DNA from: Oscillospiraceae bacterium
Lineage (GTDB): Bacteria > Bacillota > Clostridia > Oscillospirales > Oscillospiraceae
Length of the DNA: 60,612 bases
NCBI GenBank assembly: GCA_015068495.1
Contig: SVKL01000012.1
Coordinates: forward strand, 1-60,612
Reading direction: 5' to 3'
In this document: positions 30,240-40,371 of the stretch, piece by piece
Layout: every line of letters starts with the position of its first letter
How positions within the stretch are numbered: the first letter of the stretch is position 1
The notes under the pieces: model-generated
Databases searched by the model: none
What the model was told of the DNA's origin: nothing
What the model saw: only the letters and a program-made list of their open reading frames with translations
Position numbers and translations under genes: made by a program

Positions 30240-31670
30240 ATGGACGAGCAGTTCAATGAATCCAGCCGGCGGGCAAATCCCCGACGGAAGCAACGCACAC
30301 AAATGCAGATTTTCAAAGAAACCTATCTGCCTGCTTTGATTGCAGGTGTAGCAATTATTTTGATTCTTGTTTTCATTATCGGATCCATTACCAGAGGTGT
30401 CCAAAAAGGAAAGGCTGAAAAAAACGCCAGTATTGCCGCTTCCTCCTCCGTTGCGGCGGAGCAAGCCCGTTTGGAGCAGGCAGCGAAAAATTTGATTGCT
30501 GAAGCAAACAAGCTGATGGCCGGATACGATTATCAAGGTGCAATCACCCTGTTAAACGCTTTTGAGGGTGACCTCAGCAAATTCCCTGCACTCAATGACA
30601 AGATTTTGGAATGTGAAGCTGCGCAGAAGACTATGGTGGCTTGGGAGGATCCTTCTCAAATCCCCAATCTTTCCTTCCAGCTTTTGGTGGCAGATCCGGC
30701 ACGTGGCTTCTCCCACGAGACCTACGGTTATTCCATCAACCGCAACTTCATCACCACCGATGAATTCTCCAAAATCCTTCAGCAGCTTTATGACAACGGC
30801 TATATTTTGGTGGACCTTGATGACTTTGTCACCACAGAGACCGGCGCCGACGGGACAACCATCTACAAAGCAAAGCCCTTGTATCTTCCCAATGGCAAAA
30901 AGCCCATTATGCTGACCCAAACCAATGTGAACTACAACTACTACCTCATTGACAGCGACGGAGACAAAAAGGCAGATGCCAAGGGCACCGGCATTGCAAG
31001 CAAGCTGCTGTGGAACGGGTTTGAATTCACCTGCGAAATGGTTGATGCTTCCGGAAATCTGGTAACCGGCGCTTATGATATGGTTCCCATTTTGGAAAAC
31101 TTCATCAAAACCCATCCCGACTTCTCCTACCGTGGCGCGAGAGCGATTTTGGCGCTTACCGGCTATAACGGTCTGTTTGGCTACCGCACCCACCCCAGCG
31201 CAAAGGATACCTTCGGCGATGCTGAATACCAGCAGGCAATCCAAGATGCCGGTATGGTTGCAAAAGCCTTGCGGGATAGCGGCTATACGCTGGCCTGCTA
31301 CACCTACGAGAACATTCCCTACGGCGACAGCAGCGTAACTCAAATCAAAAACGATATGAGTGGATGGACCAACGAGGTTGTCCCCATCCTCGGAAATATC
31401 GACATCTTGACCTACGCCCAGCTGACCGATATCACAACAGATCCCGTCTATTCCGGCGAGAAATACGATACTTTGTATAACCTCGGTTTCCGTTACTATA
31501 TCGGCTTCTGTGAGGACGGAAAGCCTTGGGCTTCCATCACTGACCGATATGTGCGGCAAGGACGGATTATGGTCACCGGCTCCAATCTGGCGCACCATTC
31601 CGATTGGTTTACCAATCTCTTTGATGTGTCCTCCGTTCTGGATACTACCAGAGGCAACGTCCCCGGCTAA
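30240..31670 (+). CDS. Membrane-anchored NodB/CE4-fold protein, probably catalytically inactive
   Basis: 476 aa with a basic cytoplasmic N-terminus, one transmembrane helix (about 29-48, LPALIAGVAIILILVFIIGS), an Ala/Gln-rich coiled coil (about 55-90) and a large extracellular domain. The domain has the layout of clostridial polysaccharide-deacetylase-like proteins: ITTDEFSKILQQLYDNGYILVDLDDF, then the first strand KPIMLTQTNVNYNYYLID, then GYNGLFGYR. In active CE4 enzymes the first-strand motif is TFDDG or FDDVNYY; here the aspartates are replaced (QTNVNYN), and no H-x3-H zinc pair is apparent. It may bind wall glycan without deacetylating. ATG at 30240 follows AAAGGTGG by 7 nt; an upstream in-frame GTG lies within that site. 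Monocistronic. Confidence 0.75.
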   Translation: MDEQFNESSRRANPRRKQRTQMQIFKETYLPALIAGVAIILILVFIIGSITRGVQKGKAEKNASIAASSSVAAEQARLEQAAKNLIAEANKLMAGYDYQGAITLLNAFEGDLSKFPALNDKILECEAAQKTMVAWEDPSQIPNLSFQLLVADPARGFSHETYGYSINRNFITTDEFSKILQQLYDNGYILVDLDDFVTTETGADGTTIYKAKPLYLPNGKKPIMLTQTNVNYNYYLIDSDGDKKADAKGTGIASKLLWNGFEFTCEMVDASGNLVTGAYDMVPILENFIKTHPDFSYRGARAILALTGYNGLFGYRTHPSAKDTFGDAEYQQAIQDAGMVAKALRDSGYTLACYTYENIPYGDSSVTQIKNDMSGWTNEVVPILGNIDILTYAQLTDITTDPVYSGEKYDTLYNLGFRYYIGFCEDGKPWASITDRYVRQGRIMVTGSNLAHHSDWFTNLFDVSSVLDTTRGNVPG

Positions 31671-31680
31671 ATGCAATACA

Positions 31681-31717
31681 AAACCCCACGGCAAGGATTC
31701 CCTGCCGTGGGGTTTTT
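31681..31717. terminator. Terminator between the NodB-fold gene and uvrB
   Basis: aaaccccacggca (31681-31693) pairs with tgccgtggggttt (31703-31715), with T or A runs on both sides; bidirectional. Confidence 0.9.
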
Positions 31718-31722
31718 ATATC

Positions 31723-33687
31723 CTATTGTGCGCCACGCAGTTCTATTATCTGATCACGCAGCAAGGCTGCATACTCGTATTCCATCATACGGGCAGCTTC
31801 CTTCATTTGCTTTTCCAAACGTGCAATTTCTCTATCCTTCTCCGCCTTGGTCATCTTCACGCCGCTGCGGCCCTTGCGCTCTGCTGTGGGGGAAGAAATC
31901 TCAATTAAGTCACGGATGGATTTGATAATGGTTTTGGGAACAATTCCGTGGGCTTCATTGTACGCATTTTGAATTTCCCGTCGGCGCTTTGTTTCGTCGA
32001 TAGCCACCTGCATAGCGGCAGTAATACGGTCTGCATACATAACCACCAAGCCGTCTGCATTACGGGCTGCGCGGCCGATGGTCTGAATTAAACTGGTTTC
32101 TGAACGCAGGAAGCCTTCCTTGTCCGCATCCAAAATTGCAACCAAGCTGACCTCCGGCAGGTCAAGACCCTCACGGAGCAGGTTAATACCCACAAGGACA
32201 TCAAACTTTGCCATACGCAAATCCCGGATAATTTCCATCCGTTCCATTGCGCCGATGTCTGCGTGCATATACCGGACACGAATCCCAACCTTTTGAAAAT
32301 AGGTTGTAAGATCCTCTGCCATTTTCTTGGTAAGGGTTGTGACCAGCACGCGTTCATCTCTTGCTGCACGCTTGTTAATCTCCCCAATCAGGTCATCTAT
32401 CTGCCCTTCAATAGGTCTTACCTCCACCACGGGGTCTAAAAGTCCCGTTGGGCGAATTACTTGCTCCACCGTCTGACCGGAACGTGTTTGCTCATATTCC
32501 GCCGGTGTTGCAGAAACGTAAATTACCTGATTCAGTTTTGAATCAAATTCCTGAAAGTTTAACGGACGGTTATCGTAGGCAGATGGCAGGCGGAAACCGT
32601 AGTTTACCAACGCATCTTTTCTACTCCTGTCCCCTGCATACATTGCGCGGCACTGGGGAAGTGTCACGTGACTTTCATCCACAAACAGCAGAAAATCCTT
32701 GGGAAAATAGTCCAAAAGGGTTGTAGGCGGCGTGCCCGGCTGTCGCCCCTGAATCACACGGGAATAGTTCTCAATACCGGTGCAGAAACCAATTTCCGAC
32801 AGCATTTCCAAATCGTAATTGGTGCGCTGGGCTATACGCTGTGCCTCTAAGAGTTTATTATTTTCATTAAAGTAGGCAACCTGTTGGTCACACTCTTTAC
32901 GGATTTCCCCCATTGCCCGCTCCATTTTCTCCCGGGACGCCACATAGTGGCTGGCGGGATAAATGGCAACGTGGTCAACATACCGCTCGGTCAAACCGGA
33001 AACCGCGTTAATTTCCGAAATTCTGTCCACTTCATCTCCGAAAAATTCCACGCGAATTGCACGGCCGTTCCAGTATGCAGGATATATCTCCACCGTGTCC
33101 CCACGGACGCGGAACTTATTTCTGGAAAAGTCAATGTCATTGCGCTCATAGCGAATCTCTGTCAGCTTTCGAAGCATATCATCCAGCGGATACTGCTGAC
33201 CGACACGCAGAGATATCACCATACTTTTGTAGTCAATGGGGTCACCCAGACCGTACAAGCAGCTTACAGAGGAAACCACAATCACATCTCTGCGCTCAAA
33301 CAAGGCAGAGGTTGCGCTATGGCGCAGGCGGTCGATTTCCTCGTTGATTGCCGAGTCTTTTTCGATATAGGTATCCGTGTGAGCAATATAGGCTTCCGGC
33401 TGATAGTAATCGTAGTAGCTAATGAAGTACTCAACGGCGTTGTCGGGGAAAAATTCGCGGAATTCCGAGCATAGCTGCGCCGCCAGCGTTTTATTGTGGG
33501 CAAGAACCAACGTCGGCTTATTTACATTTGCGATAATATTCGCCATTGTAAAGGTTTTGCCGGAGCCCGTCACGCCCAAAAGCGTTTGCTCCCGCAACCC
33601 CAGCTCCACGCCCTGCGTGAGCTTTTTAATTGCCTCCGGCTGGTCACCTGTGGGTTGAAATTCCGAATGTAATACAAACTTATCCAT
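31723..33687 (-). CDS. uvrB: Excinuclease ABC subunit B
   Basis: 654-aa damage-verification helicase of nucleotide excision repair, loaded by UvrA and recruiting UvrC. Walker [15 protein letters not shown] (about 38-51), the beta-hairpin [20 protein letters not shown] that clamps DNA (about 92-111), DEAH-like [10 protein letters not shown], helicase motif VI region [11 protein letters not shown], and a C-terminal UVR motif ([20 protein letters not shown], about 620-650) that contacts UvrC. ATG at 33687 starts 5 nt after the radC stop, so translation is coupled to radC. uvrA is nearby on the same strand but in a separate transcript. Confidence 0.97.
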   Translation of the reverse strand: MDKFVLHSEFQPTGDQPEAIKKLTQGVELGLREQTLLGVTGSGKTFTMANIIANVNKPTLVLAHNKTLAAQLCSEFREFFPDNAVEYFISYYDYYQPEAYIAHTDTYIEKDSAINEEIDRLRHSATSALFERRDVIVVSSVSCLYGLGDPIDYKSMVISLRVGQQYPLDDMLRKLTEIRYERNDIDFSRNKFRVRGDTVEIYPAYWNGRAIRVEFFGDEVDRISEINAVSGLTERYVDHVAIYPASHYVASREKMERAMGEIRKECDQQVAYFNENNKLLEAQRIAQRTNYDLEMLSEIGFCTGIENYSRVIQGRQPGTPPTTLLDYFPKDFLLFVDESHVTLPQCRAMYAGDRSRKDALVNYGFRLPSAYDNRPLNFQEFDSKLNQVIYVSATPAEYEQTRSGQTVEQVIRPTGLLDPVVEVRPIEGQIDDLIGEINKRAARDERVLVTTLTKKMAEDLTTYFQKVGIRVRYMHADIGAMERMEIIRDLRMAKFDVLVGINLLREGLDLPEVSLVAILDADKEGFLRSETSLIQTIGRAARNADGLVVMYADRITAAMQVAIDETKRRREIQNAYNEAHGIVPKTIIKSIRDLIEISSPTAERKGRSGVKMTKAEKDREIARLEKQMKEAARMMEYEYAALLRDQIIELRGAQ

Positions 33688-33692
33688 CGTTC

Positions 33693-34391
33693 TCACCAAG
33701 CGTTAGAAATATCTTGTGGCTTAAAATACTGGGACTGCACCATAGAAACGTAATCGTCACGGCTGACCACAATATGGTCTGCCAAGGTAATCTCAACCGC
33801 ATCCAGCGCAGTGGCAATGCGGTGGGTCGTCTGAATATCATCTGCCGACGGAATTGCCAAGCCGCTGGGATGATTATGGGCCAGCACAACCGTTGTAGCA
33901 TTGGCTGCCAAAGCCATTTCCACCACGCGCCGCACAGGAACGTTTGCAGAATTTACACTTCCCTCGCCGACCATTTTACAGCATATCACTTTGCATTTTG
34001 CGTCCAGGCACAGTAAAAATACCGTTTCCTGCTCCCTGCCAAAGAAATAGGGCACCAAATAATTCCCGCATTGGTCAATGGACCGCAGGATTTCCCCTGT
34101 TTGCGAGCGTTTCACTTGATAAAACCGCCCCACTTGGGTAATAAGTGACAGAAAGGTTGCCACATTCTTGCCCACACCCTCTACCTTTTCCAGTTCTTCC
34201 GCTTTGGCGTCCAGTACTCTCGTCAATGAGCCGAAATGGTCCAGCAGTTTATGGGCAATGGGGTTGGTGTCCACCCTAGGGATGCAATAGAACAGCAGTA
34301 GCTCTAAAACATAAAGCTCATCAAAATTATCCAAGCCCTCTTTGCGGAAGCGTTCCTTGAGCCGTTCTCTGTGTCCGTCGTGAATCGACAT
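33693..34391 (-). CDS. radC: RadC/JAB family DNA repair-associated protein
   Basis: 232 aa. N-terminal helix-hairpin-helix-like region ([15 protein letters not shown], about 70-84) and a C-terminal JAB1/MPN domain. The JAMM metal motif [17 protein letters not shown] (H-x-H-x7-S-x2-D, about 168-184) is intact, with the upstream Glu in [10 protein letters not shown]. RadC proteins are widespread and often near repair genes, but a direct repair activity has been disputed; a metallo-isopeptidase or nuclease function is possible. Operon with uvrB. Confidence 0.92.
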   Translation of the reverse strand: MSIHDGHRERLKERFRKEGLDNFDELYVLELLLFYCIPRVDTNPIAHKLLDHFGSLTRVLDAKAEELEKVEGVGKNVATFLSLITQVGRFYQVKRSQTGEILRSIDQCGNYLVPYFFGREQETVFLLCLDAKCKVICCKMVGEGSVNSANVPVRRVVEMALAANATTVVLAHNHPSGLAIPSADDIQTTHRIATALDAVEITLADHIVVSRDDYVSMVQSQYFKPQDISNAW

Positions 34392-34516
34392 ATTTTCACT
34401 CCATTCGTGGATTTTTCTTGCTATTTTCAGAATTATTCGTTAGAATAGGAATAGTGATCAAACACTGCGAAATTTTTTCAAAAATTTGCACATTATAGAG
34501 CAGGAGGAGAAACAAT

Positions 34517-35590
34517 ATGGAAACATCAAATCAGTCATTTCCTTGGCTGGAACTGATAGATCGTCCTGCATTTTGCGTTAAAAACGGTGTTGTTGTAGCC
34601 ATCAATACCGCCGCTGAACGGCGTATGCTCCGCGTGGGTACGGATATTCGGGAAATTGTTACGGAGCATCGGGAAAAATACGAGGAGTTCGAAAGCGGCT
34701 GTCTGTATTTGACAATTACCGTCGGCGAACTTCCCTGCAACGCCAGTGTCAACCGCACAAAGGAATGTGACATCTTCTTCATTCATCAGGATGCAGATGA
34801 CGACCAGCTGCAAACCTTGGCGTTAGCCGCACAGCAGCTGCGGATTCCCTTATCGAATGTTATGACCGTCACAGACCGGCTGCTGTCAAGCCTCAGCGAG
34901 GCAGATGAAAATGTTCAGCAGCAGGCAGGTCAGATTAACCACAGTCTGTTTCAGCTGCTTAGAATTATCGGCAATATGTCCGACGCCGGCAGCTATAAAA
35001 ACGGGTTGGCTACCGGTATGCAGACGGTGGATATCACCGCAATTGTCGACGAGCTTATGGAAAAGGCGCAAGCCGTTTCCTCTGATTTAGGGATTACCCT
35101 TTCCTACTGCGGACTGAACAAGCCTGTTTTTAGTTTGGCGCACGAAGAAAAGCTGAGAAGAGCGATCTACAATCTGCTTTCCAACGCAATGAAGTTTTCG
35201 CCTGCCGGAAGCACTGTGGATGTAAAGCTAAACAAAGTCGGAAATACCGTAAGCTTTACCGTTTGCAACACCAACATTGCTTCCGCAGAAGACCACAGCT
35301 TTTGGAACCGTTACCGCAGAGAGCCCTCCATTGAGGACGGGCGATTTGGTCTGGGCCTCGGTATGACGCTGATCAGCGCCGTTGCTTCTGCCCATAAGGG
35401 AACTGTTCTTGTTGACCATCCCAATCCGGGAGAAACCCGTGTGACAATGACCATTGCCATCACAAAGGAATCTTCGCCCAATGTGTGCTCACCTACGCTG
35501 CGAATCGGTGACTACGCAGGAGGCAGAGATATGAGCCTGCTGGAATTTTCTGAGATTCTACCTGTGGACTCCTACAAAAAAATCAATTGA
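34517..35590 (+). CDS. Orphan histidine-kinase-like protein lacking the phospho-acceptor histidine
   Basis: 357-aa soluble protein with no transmembrane segment. A PAS-like N-terminus (about 10-90) precedes a DHp-like helix in which the usual H-E-L-R-x-P-L is AQQLRIPLSNV, so Gln106 stands where the phosphorylated His should be. The HATPase domain has a recognisable N-box LRRAIYNLLSNAMKFSPAG (about 214-232) and G2-like FGLGLGMTLISA. However, the D-x-G-x-G (G1) segment is degraded (TVCNTNIASAEDHSFW). No response regulator is adjacent. It sits between radC and uvrA on the opposite strand. It may be an ATP-binding pseudokinase or scaffold; autophosphorylation looks unlikely. RBS GGAGGAG. Confidence 0.75.
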   Translation: METSNQSFPWLELIDRPAFCVKNGVVVAINTAAERRMLRVGTDIREIVTEHREKYEEFESGCLYLTITVGELPCNASVNRTKECDIFFIHQDADDDQLQTLALAAQQLRIPLSNVMTVTDRLLSSLSEADENVQQQAGQINHSLFQLLRIIGNMSDAGSYKNGLATGMQTVDITAIVDELMEKAQAVSSDLGITLSYCGLNKPVFSLAHEEKLRRAIYNLLSNAMKFSPAGSTVDVKLNKVGNTVSFTVCNTNIASAEDHSFWNRYRREPSIEDGRFGLGLGMTLISAVASAHKGTVLVDHPNPGETRVTMTIAITKESSPNVCSPTLRIGDYAGGRDMSLLEFSEILPVDSYKKIN

Positions 35591-35595
35591 TATTA

Positions 35596-35626
35596 CCCTG
35601 CCTGCCTTAGCAGGCAGGGGGTTTTT
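35596..35626. terminator. Terminator between the kinase-like gene and uvrA
   Basis: ccctgcctgc (35596-35605) pairs with gcaggcaggg (35610-35619), followed by a T5 run. Confidence 0.88.
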
Positions 35627-38447
35627 ATAGATATCGCTTCAGATATTCGCCGGTATAGCTTCCCTCTGTTTGTGCCACCGCCTCCGGCGTTCCCTGCGCC
35701 ACCACTTGGCCGCCTTGGTCGCCGCCTTCCGGCCCTAGGTCAATGATATAATCCGCGGTCTTTATCACATCTAGGTTATGCTCAATCACCAACACAGTAT
35801 TGCCGGAATCCACCAGCTGATGCAGCACATCAATCAGCTTATGAACATCTGCATAATGCAATCCTGTTGTAGGTTCATCCAAAATATAAATTGTGGAACC
35901 TGTGGAAACCCGTGCCAACTCAGTTGCCAGCTTTACCCGCTGGGCTTCACCGCCGGAAAGTGTGGTGCTGGACTGACCCAGCTTCACATAGCCAAGTCCC
36001 ACCTCCACAAGGGTTTGGGCTTTTCTGCGGATTTTCGGCAGATTCTCAAAAAACTCCAGCGCTTCTTCCGCTGTCATATCCAGTACCTGCGCAATATTTT
36101 TTCCCTTATACTGGACTTCCAGCGTTTCCCTATTATACCGCTGACCCTTACACACCTCGCAGGGCACATACACATCTGCAAGGAAGTGCATTTCAATTTT
36201 CACCAGACCGTCACCGCTGCAAGCCTCGCAGCGTCCGCCTTTCACGTTGAAAGAGAATCTTCCCGGGCCGTAGCCCCGGATTTTTGCATCGTTGGTAGAT
36301 GCAAACAGGTCGCGGATATCGTTAAACAAGCCTGTATAGGTTGCCGGATTGGAGCGAGGTGTTCTGCCAATGGGGCTTTGGTCAATATCAATCACCTTGT
36401 CCAAATGTTCCATCCCGCAGACACACTTACAGGCGCCGGGACGGGTACGCGCGTGATTCAGCTTGCCCAGCAAAGTCTTATTCAAGACCTCATTTACCAA
36501 GCTGGATTTTCCGGAGCCTGAAACACCTGTCACGCAGGTCAGCGTTCCCAAGGGAATAGAGACATCCACCTGCTTCAAATTATTCTCTGATGCGCCTTCA
36601 ACGGTCAGAAACTTTCCGTTTCCCTGCCGTCTTGCAGAGGGTACGGGTATCTTTTTGACACCGGTCATATACTGTCCGGTCAAGGAACGTGTTTCCTTGC
36701 AAATATCCTCCAAACTGCCGGCTGCAACGATTTCACCGCCGTGAGCGCCGGCACCCGGACCTACATCCACAATATAGTCCGCGGCACGAATCGTATCTTC
36801 ATCGTGCTCCACAACAATCAGGGTATTACCCAAGTCACGCAGGCTTTTTAAGGTGCACAGCAGCTTGTCATTATCACGCTGGTGCAAGCCAATGGACGGC
36901 TCGTCCAAAATATACAGCACGCTGGTCAAAGACGAACCAATCTGCGTAGCCAAGCGAATCCGCTGGGCTTCACCGCCGGACAGGGTTGCAGAAGCCCGGG
37001 ACAGGGTTAAATACTGCAGACCCACATCTGATAAGAAACGGAGTCTTGCTTGAATTTCCCGGACGATTTGCGCCGCCGCAATCGCCATATTCCCCTCCAA
37101 ATGCAGGTTGTCCATAAACTCCCGTGCTTGGGCGATACTCATACGGCAAAAGTCCATAATGCCGATACCGCCCACCGTTACAGCTCGGGCAATATCAGAG
37201 AGCCTGTCCCCGTGGCAAACAGGACAGGGAGCAGTTGCCATACATTCCTCCAGTTCCTTTCTGGCGGCATCCGACTGGGTTTCGCGGAAGCGGCGGCTGA
37301 TGTTGTTGAGTATGCCCTCAAAAGGCTGCTCCAAAACGCCCATACCGTTACCGCGGTTATAGGTCATTCTCAGCTTCTCGCCCTTTGTACCGTAGAGAAT
37401 TACATCCATCGCTTCTTTCGACAGTTCGGCGACGGGAGCAGTCAGAGAAAAATGATATTTCTGTGCCAGCGCCTCGAAGTACATCCGGAAAATAGAATCT
37501 GTCCGTGCGTTACTCCAGCCGGAGGCTTGAATCGCGCCGTCAAAAATAGATTTTGTTTTATCGGGAATCACCAAGTCTTCATCAGCAATCAGCTGAAAGC
37601 CCAGTCCTGTGCAGGCAGGGCAAGCGCCGGCAGGATTGTTGAAGGAGAACATCCGCGGCTCCAATTCCGTCAAGCTGATGCCGCAATCTTCGCAGGCGTA
37701 ATTCTGTGAGAAGCTCAATTCCTCACCGCTGTCCGGCAGGCTGATGGTCACCAAACCGCCTGCGTGGTTGCAGGCAGTTTCAATAGAGTCCGTAAGGCGG
37801 CGGCGCTGCCCCGGTCGAATCACCAAACGGTCTACCACCAGCTCTACGGTGTGTTTTTTGTTCTTCTCCAGAGCGAGTTCCTCGCTCAAATCATAAAGTA
37901 TATTATCCACACGGACTCTAGAAAAGCCCTGCTTCCTCGCATCCTCAAAAACCTTTACGTGCTCACCTTTTTTGCCCCGCACAACGGGAGATAGCACAAC
38001 AAAGCGTGTCCCCTCTTCCAGCATTTCAATACGGTCAACAATCTGGTCAATGGTCTGCTTTGCAATTTGCTTTCCGCACTTAGGGCAGTGAGGAATTCCC
38101 ACCCGTGCCCACAGCAGACGCAAATAATCGTAGATTTCCGTAACCGTACCTACCGTGGAACGGGGATTTTTAGAGGTTGTTTTTTGATCAATGGAGATGG
38201 CAGGTGACAAACCTTCAATGGAGTCCACATCCGGCTTATCCATCTGTCCCAAAAACTGACGGGCGTAGGCGCTCAGACTCTCTACATACCGCCGCTGACC
38301 TTCCGCGTAAATCGTGTCAAAGGCAAGGCTGGACTTGCCGGAACCGGACAGGCCGGTGAACACCACAAGCTTGTCTCTCGGGATAGTCAAATCAACATTT
38401 TTTAAGTTATTTTCTCGTGCACCTTTGATGATAATTTTATCGTTCAT
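35625..38447 (-). CDS. uvrA: Excinuclease ABC subunit A
   Basis: 940-aa dimeric ABC-type ATPase that detects DNA damage and loads UvrB. Two ATPase halves: Walker [14 protein letters not shown] (about 32-44) and [13 protein letters not shown] (about 640-652). The signatures are [16 protein letters not shown] and [16 protein letters not shown], each followed by ILDEPS/T-x-GLH. Zinc modules are CEDCG ... CPACTG (about 252-280) and CEACSG ... CEVCKG (about 735-761). Start ATG 38447 uses TTGGAG 6 nt upstream; a longer TTG start is open but less likely. Single-gene transcript with its own promoter. Confidence 0.98.
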   Translation of the reverse strand: MNDKIIIKGARENNLKNVDLTIPRDKLVVFTGLSGSGKSSLAFDTIYAEGQRRYVESLSAYARQFLGQMDKPDVDSIEGLSPAISIDQKTTSKNPRSTVGTVTEIYDYLRLLWARVGIPHCPKCGKQIAKQTIDQIVDRIEMLEEGTRFVVLSPVVRGKKGEHVKVFEDARKQGFSRVRVDNILYDLSEELALEKNKKHTVELVVDRLVIRPGQRRRLTDSIETACNHAGGLVTISLPDSGEELSFSQNYACEDCGISLTELEPRMFSFNNPAGACPACTGLGFQLIADEDLVIPDKTKSIFDGAIQASGWSNARTDSIFRMYFEALAQKYHFSLTAPVAELSKEAMDVILYGTKGEKLRMTYNRGNGMGVLEQPFEGILNNISRRFRETQSDAARKELEECMATAPCPVCHGDRLSDIARAVTVGGIGIMDFCRMSIAQAREFMDNLHLEGNMAIAAAQIVREIQARLRFLSDVGLQYLTLSRASATLSGGEAQRIRLATQIGSSLTSVLYILDEPSIGLHQRDNDKLLCTLKSLRDLGNTLIVVEHDEDTIRAADYIVDVGPGAGAHGGEIVAAGSLEDICKETRSLTGQYMTGVKKIPVPSARRQGNGKFLTVEGASENNLKQVDVSIPLGTLTCVTGVSGSGKSSLVNEVLNKTLLGKLNHARTRPGACKCVCGMEHLDKVIDIDQSPIGRTPRSNPATYTGLFNDIRDLFASTNDAKIRGYGPGRFSFNVKGGRCEACSGDGLVKIEMHFLADVYVPCEVCKGQRYNRETLEVQYKGKNIAQVLDMTAEEALEFFENLPKIRRKAQTLVEVGLGYVKLGQSSTTLSGGEAQRVKLATELARVSTGSTIYILDEPTTGLHYADVHKLIDVLHQLVDSGNTVLVIEHNLDVIKTADYIIDLGPEGGDQGGQVVAQGTPEAVAQTEGSYTGEYLKRYL

Positions 38448-38480
38448 AGCAGGCTCCAACTCCAAAAAAGTCTTCTTTAT

Positions 38481-38509
38481 AGTATATCACGGGACGCCGG
38501 ATTGTACAA
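38481..38509 (-). promoter_or_regulatory. Promoter of uvrA
   Basis: Minus strand TTGTAC (38504-38509), 17-bp spacer, TATACT (38481-38486). No clear LexA (CGAACRNRYGTTYC-type) box is seen over it. Confidence 0.7.
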
Positions 38510-38622
38510 GTACAAATTCAGACACAATTTTATCTTCCCAAGCTGCTCTGCCTTTTGGCGTATTGATATAAGGAAAGGCAAAGTATTCCATATTTTTTGT
38601 TGGATTTTATTCGTGTTCGGTG

Positions 38623-38652
38623 TTGCATTTCATAGGCAGTTAATGCTATAAT
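38623..38652 (+). promoter_or_regulatory. Extended -10 promoter of prs
   Basis: TTGCAT (38623-38628), 18-bp spacer, TGCTATAAT (-10 at 38647-38652). The transcript has a leader of about 60 nt. Confidence 0.7.
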
Positions 38653-38716
38653 ATCCGTAGAATGGCTTGTGGTGCGGCCATAAGCAGAAATAGATGAATG
38701 TGAGGTATTTTGAGAG

Positions 38717-39682
38717 ATGATTGCTTACGGCGAAAATATCAAGATTTTCTGTGGAAATTCCAATCCTGCTTTTGCGGAAACTGTCTGCCGCGAATTGGGC
38801 TTGGACTTAGGCAACGGTGTTGTCCAGACCTTCTCTGACGGCGAAGTATCCGTTTCCTTGAACGAAACTGTTCGTGGTGCTGATGTATTTTTGATTCAAT
38901 CTACCTGCAAGCCGGTCAACGACCATTTGATGGAGCTGCTGGTTATGATTGACGCCTGCCGTCGCGCTTCTGCCGGCAGAATTACCGCCGTAATTCCCTA
39001 TTTCGGCTACGCCCGTCAAGACCGTAAAGCAAAGAGCCGTGACCCCATCTCTGCAAAGCTGGTCGCAAATATGCTGACTGCTGCCGGCGCTGACCGCATT
39101 TTGACTATGGACCTGCACGCCGCACAGATTCAGGGCTTCTTTGATATTCCTGTTGACCACCTGTTGGGCAACCCCACATTTGTAAAGTATTATCTGGAGA
39201 AATTCCCCGAGGATAAATTCAACCACGACGACTTTGTTGTGGTTTCCCCCGACGTAGGCTCTGTTGCCCGTGCACGTGCTTTTGCTGCAAAGGTGCATAT
39301 GGGTCTGGCGATTGTAGATAAGCGCCGCCAGAAAGCCAATGTGTGTGAGGTTATGAACGTTATCGGCGATGTACGTGGCAAAACCTGTATTCTCTATGAC
39401 GATATGATTGATACCGCCGGTTCTCTGTGCAATGCAGCAGAAGCCTTGGTAACCATCGGCGGAGCAAAGGAAGTATATGCCTGCGCTACTCACGGCGTTC
39501 TGTCCGGTCCTGCATTTGACAGAATTGAAAAGTCTCCTATCAAGGAAGCAGTTGTACACAACACCATTCCCCTGCCCGCTGATTGCCCCTGCAAGAAGAT
39601 TAAGCAGTTGGACGTTGCGCCCATTTTCGCCCGGGCCATCTCTCACGTTCACGGTGGTACCTCCATCGCTGACCTTTTCTAA
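38717..39682 (+). CDS. prs: Ribose-phosphate pyrophosphokinase (PRPP synthetase)
   Basis: 321 aa, class I enzyme making PRPP from ribose 5-phosphate and ATP for purine, pyrimidine, NAD, His and Trp synthesis. Motifs: KIFCGNSNPAFAETV (start), FSDGEVSVSLNETVRGADVFLIQST (about 36-60), ARQDRKAKSRDPISAKLVANML, MDLHAAQIQGFFDIPVDHL, and the PRPP loop CILYDDMIDTAGSL (about 220-233). First gene of prs-pth-mfd, the order found across Firmicutes. The gap to pth is 6 nt. Confidence 0.97.
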   Translation: MIAYGENIKIFCGNSNPAFAETVCRELGLDLGNGVVQTFSDGEVSVSLNETVRGADVFLIQSTCKPVNDHLMELLVMIDACRRASAGRITAVIPYFGYARQDRKAKSRDPISAKLVANMLTAAGADRILTMDLHAAQIQGFFDIPVDHLLGNPTFVKYYLEKFPEDKFNHDDFVVVSPDVGSVARARAFAAKVHMGLAIVDKRRQKANVCEVMNVIGDVRGKTCILYDDMIDTAGSLCNAAEALVTIGGAKEVYACATHGVLSGPAFDRIEKSPIKEAVVHNTIPLPADCPCKKIKQLDVAPIFARAISHVHGGTSIADLF

Positions 39683-39688
39683 GAAGCT

Positions 39689-40288
39689 GTGTTTGGAAGA
39701 ACGAGTGAAAGCTGGTTAATTGTAGGACTTGGGAACCCCGGCAAAGAGTATGCCCATACCCGTCACAACTGTGGATTTGCCGCCATTGATATGCTTGCAG
39801 ACCGTTTGAGTTGCAAAATTGACAAAGCCAAATTCCAAGGCCTGTACGGACAGACAACTTATATGGGCAAAAAGCTGTTTCTGCTGAAGCCGCAAACCTA
39901 TATGAACCTATCGGGACGTTCCGTTCTCCAGCTGTCTGCCTATTACCACATACCACCTGCGCGAATTATCGTCCTGTTTGACGACATTTCACTGAATCCC
40001 GGACGGCTGCGAATCCGCGGTGACGGCTCTGCCGGCGGTCATAACGGAATCAAGTCTGTCATTCAGGAGCTGGGGTCACAGGACTTTCCCCGTGTAAAAA
40101 TCGGCGTAGGCGCCAAGCCAAACCCTGAGCAGGATTTAGCGGATTGGGTGCTTTCCGGTTTTACACCGTCGGAGAAAAAAGCCCTTGAAGCAACACTTCC
40201 CCACGCGGGTGATGCCGCACTGTGTATCATAGAAAAAGGCATTTCTGAAGCCGCTAACCGGTATAACGGTTTTCAGGCACAAATATAA
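39689..40288 (+). CDS. pth: Peptidyl-tRNA hydrolase
   Basis: 199 aa. It frees tRNA from peptidyl-tRNA dropped by ribosomes. Motifs WLIVGLGNPGKEYAHTRHNCGF (catalytic His in TRHN, about 26), LKPQTYMNLSG, VLFDDISLNPGRLRIRGDGSAGGHNGIKSV (Asp and substrate-binding Asn/Gly), and FPRVKIGVG are all in place. The start is GTG at 39689, 6 nt after prs, with only a weak AAGAAG element, which suggests translational coupling. Followed by a GC-rich hairpin before mfd. Confidence 0.96.
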   Translation: MFGRTSESWLIVGLGNPGKEYAHTRHNCGFAAIDMLADRLSCKIDKAKFQGLYGQTTYMGKKLFLLKPQTYMNLSGRSVLQLSAYYHIPPARIIVLFDDISLNPGRLRIRGDGSAGGHNGIKSVIQELGSQDFPRVKIGVGAKPNPEQDLADWVLSGFTPSEKKALEATLPHAGDAALCIIEKGISEAANRYNGFQAQI

Positions 40289-40304
40289 TATTGTCAAATA
40301 ACCA

Positions 40305-40333
40305 CGGAAAGGGGGGCTTTTTCCCCCTTTCCG
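40305..40333 (+). other. GC-rich hairpin in the pth-mfd intergenic region
   Basis: cggaaaggggg (40305-40315) pairs with cccccttt-ccg (40323-40333), loop gcttttt. There is no T-run after it, so it is more likely an mRNA-processing or attenuation element than a full terminator. Confidence 0.5.
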
Positions 40334-40371
40334 CATTGCTACGTGGAAAGAAAATTCTCTTGAGGTGTTCT

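Noticed and set aside
38460..38540. Possible LexA box upstream of uvrA
   Set aside because: No sequence close to the Gram-positive CGAAC...GTTCG pattern; the gtacaagtacaa stretch is only a short simple repeat.
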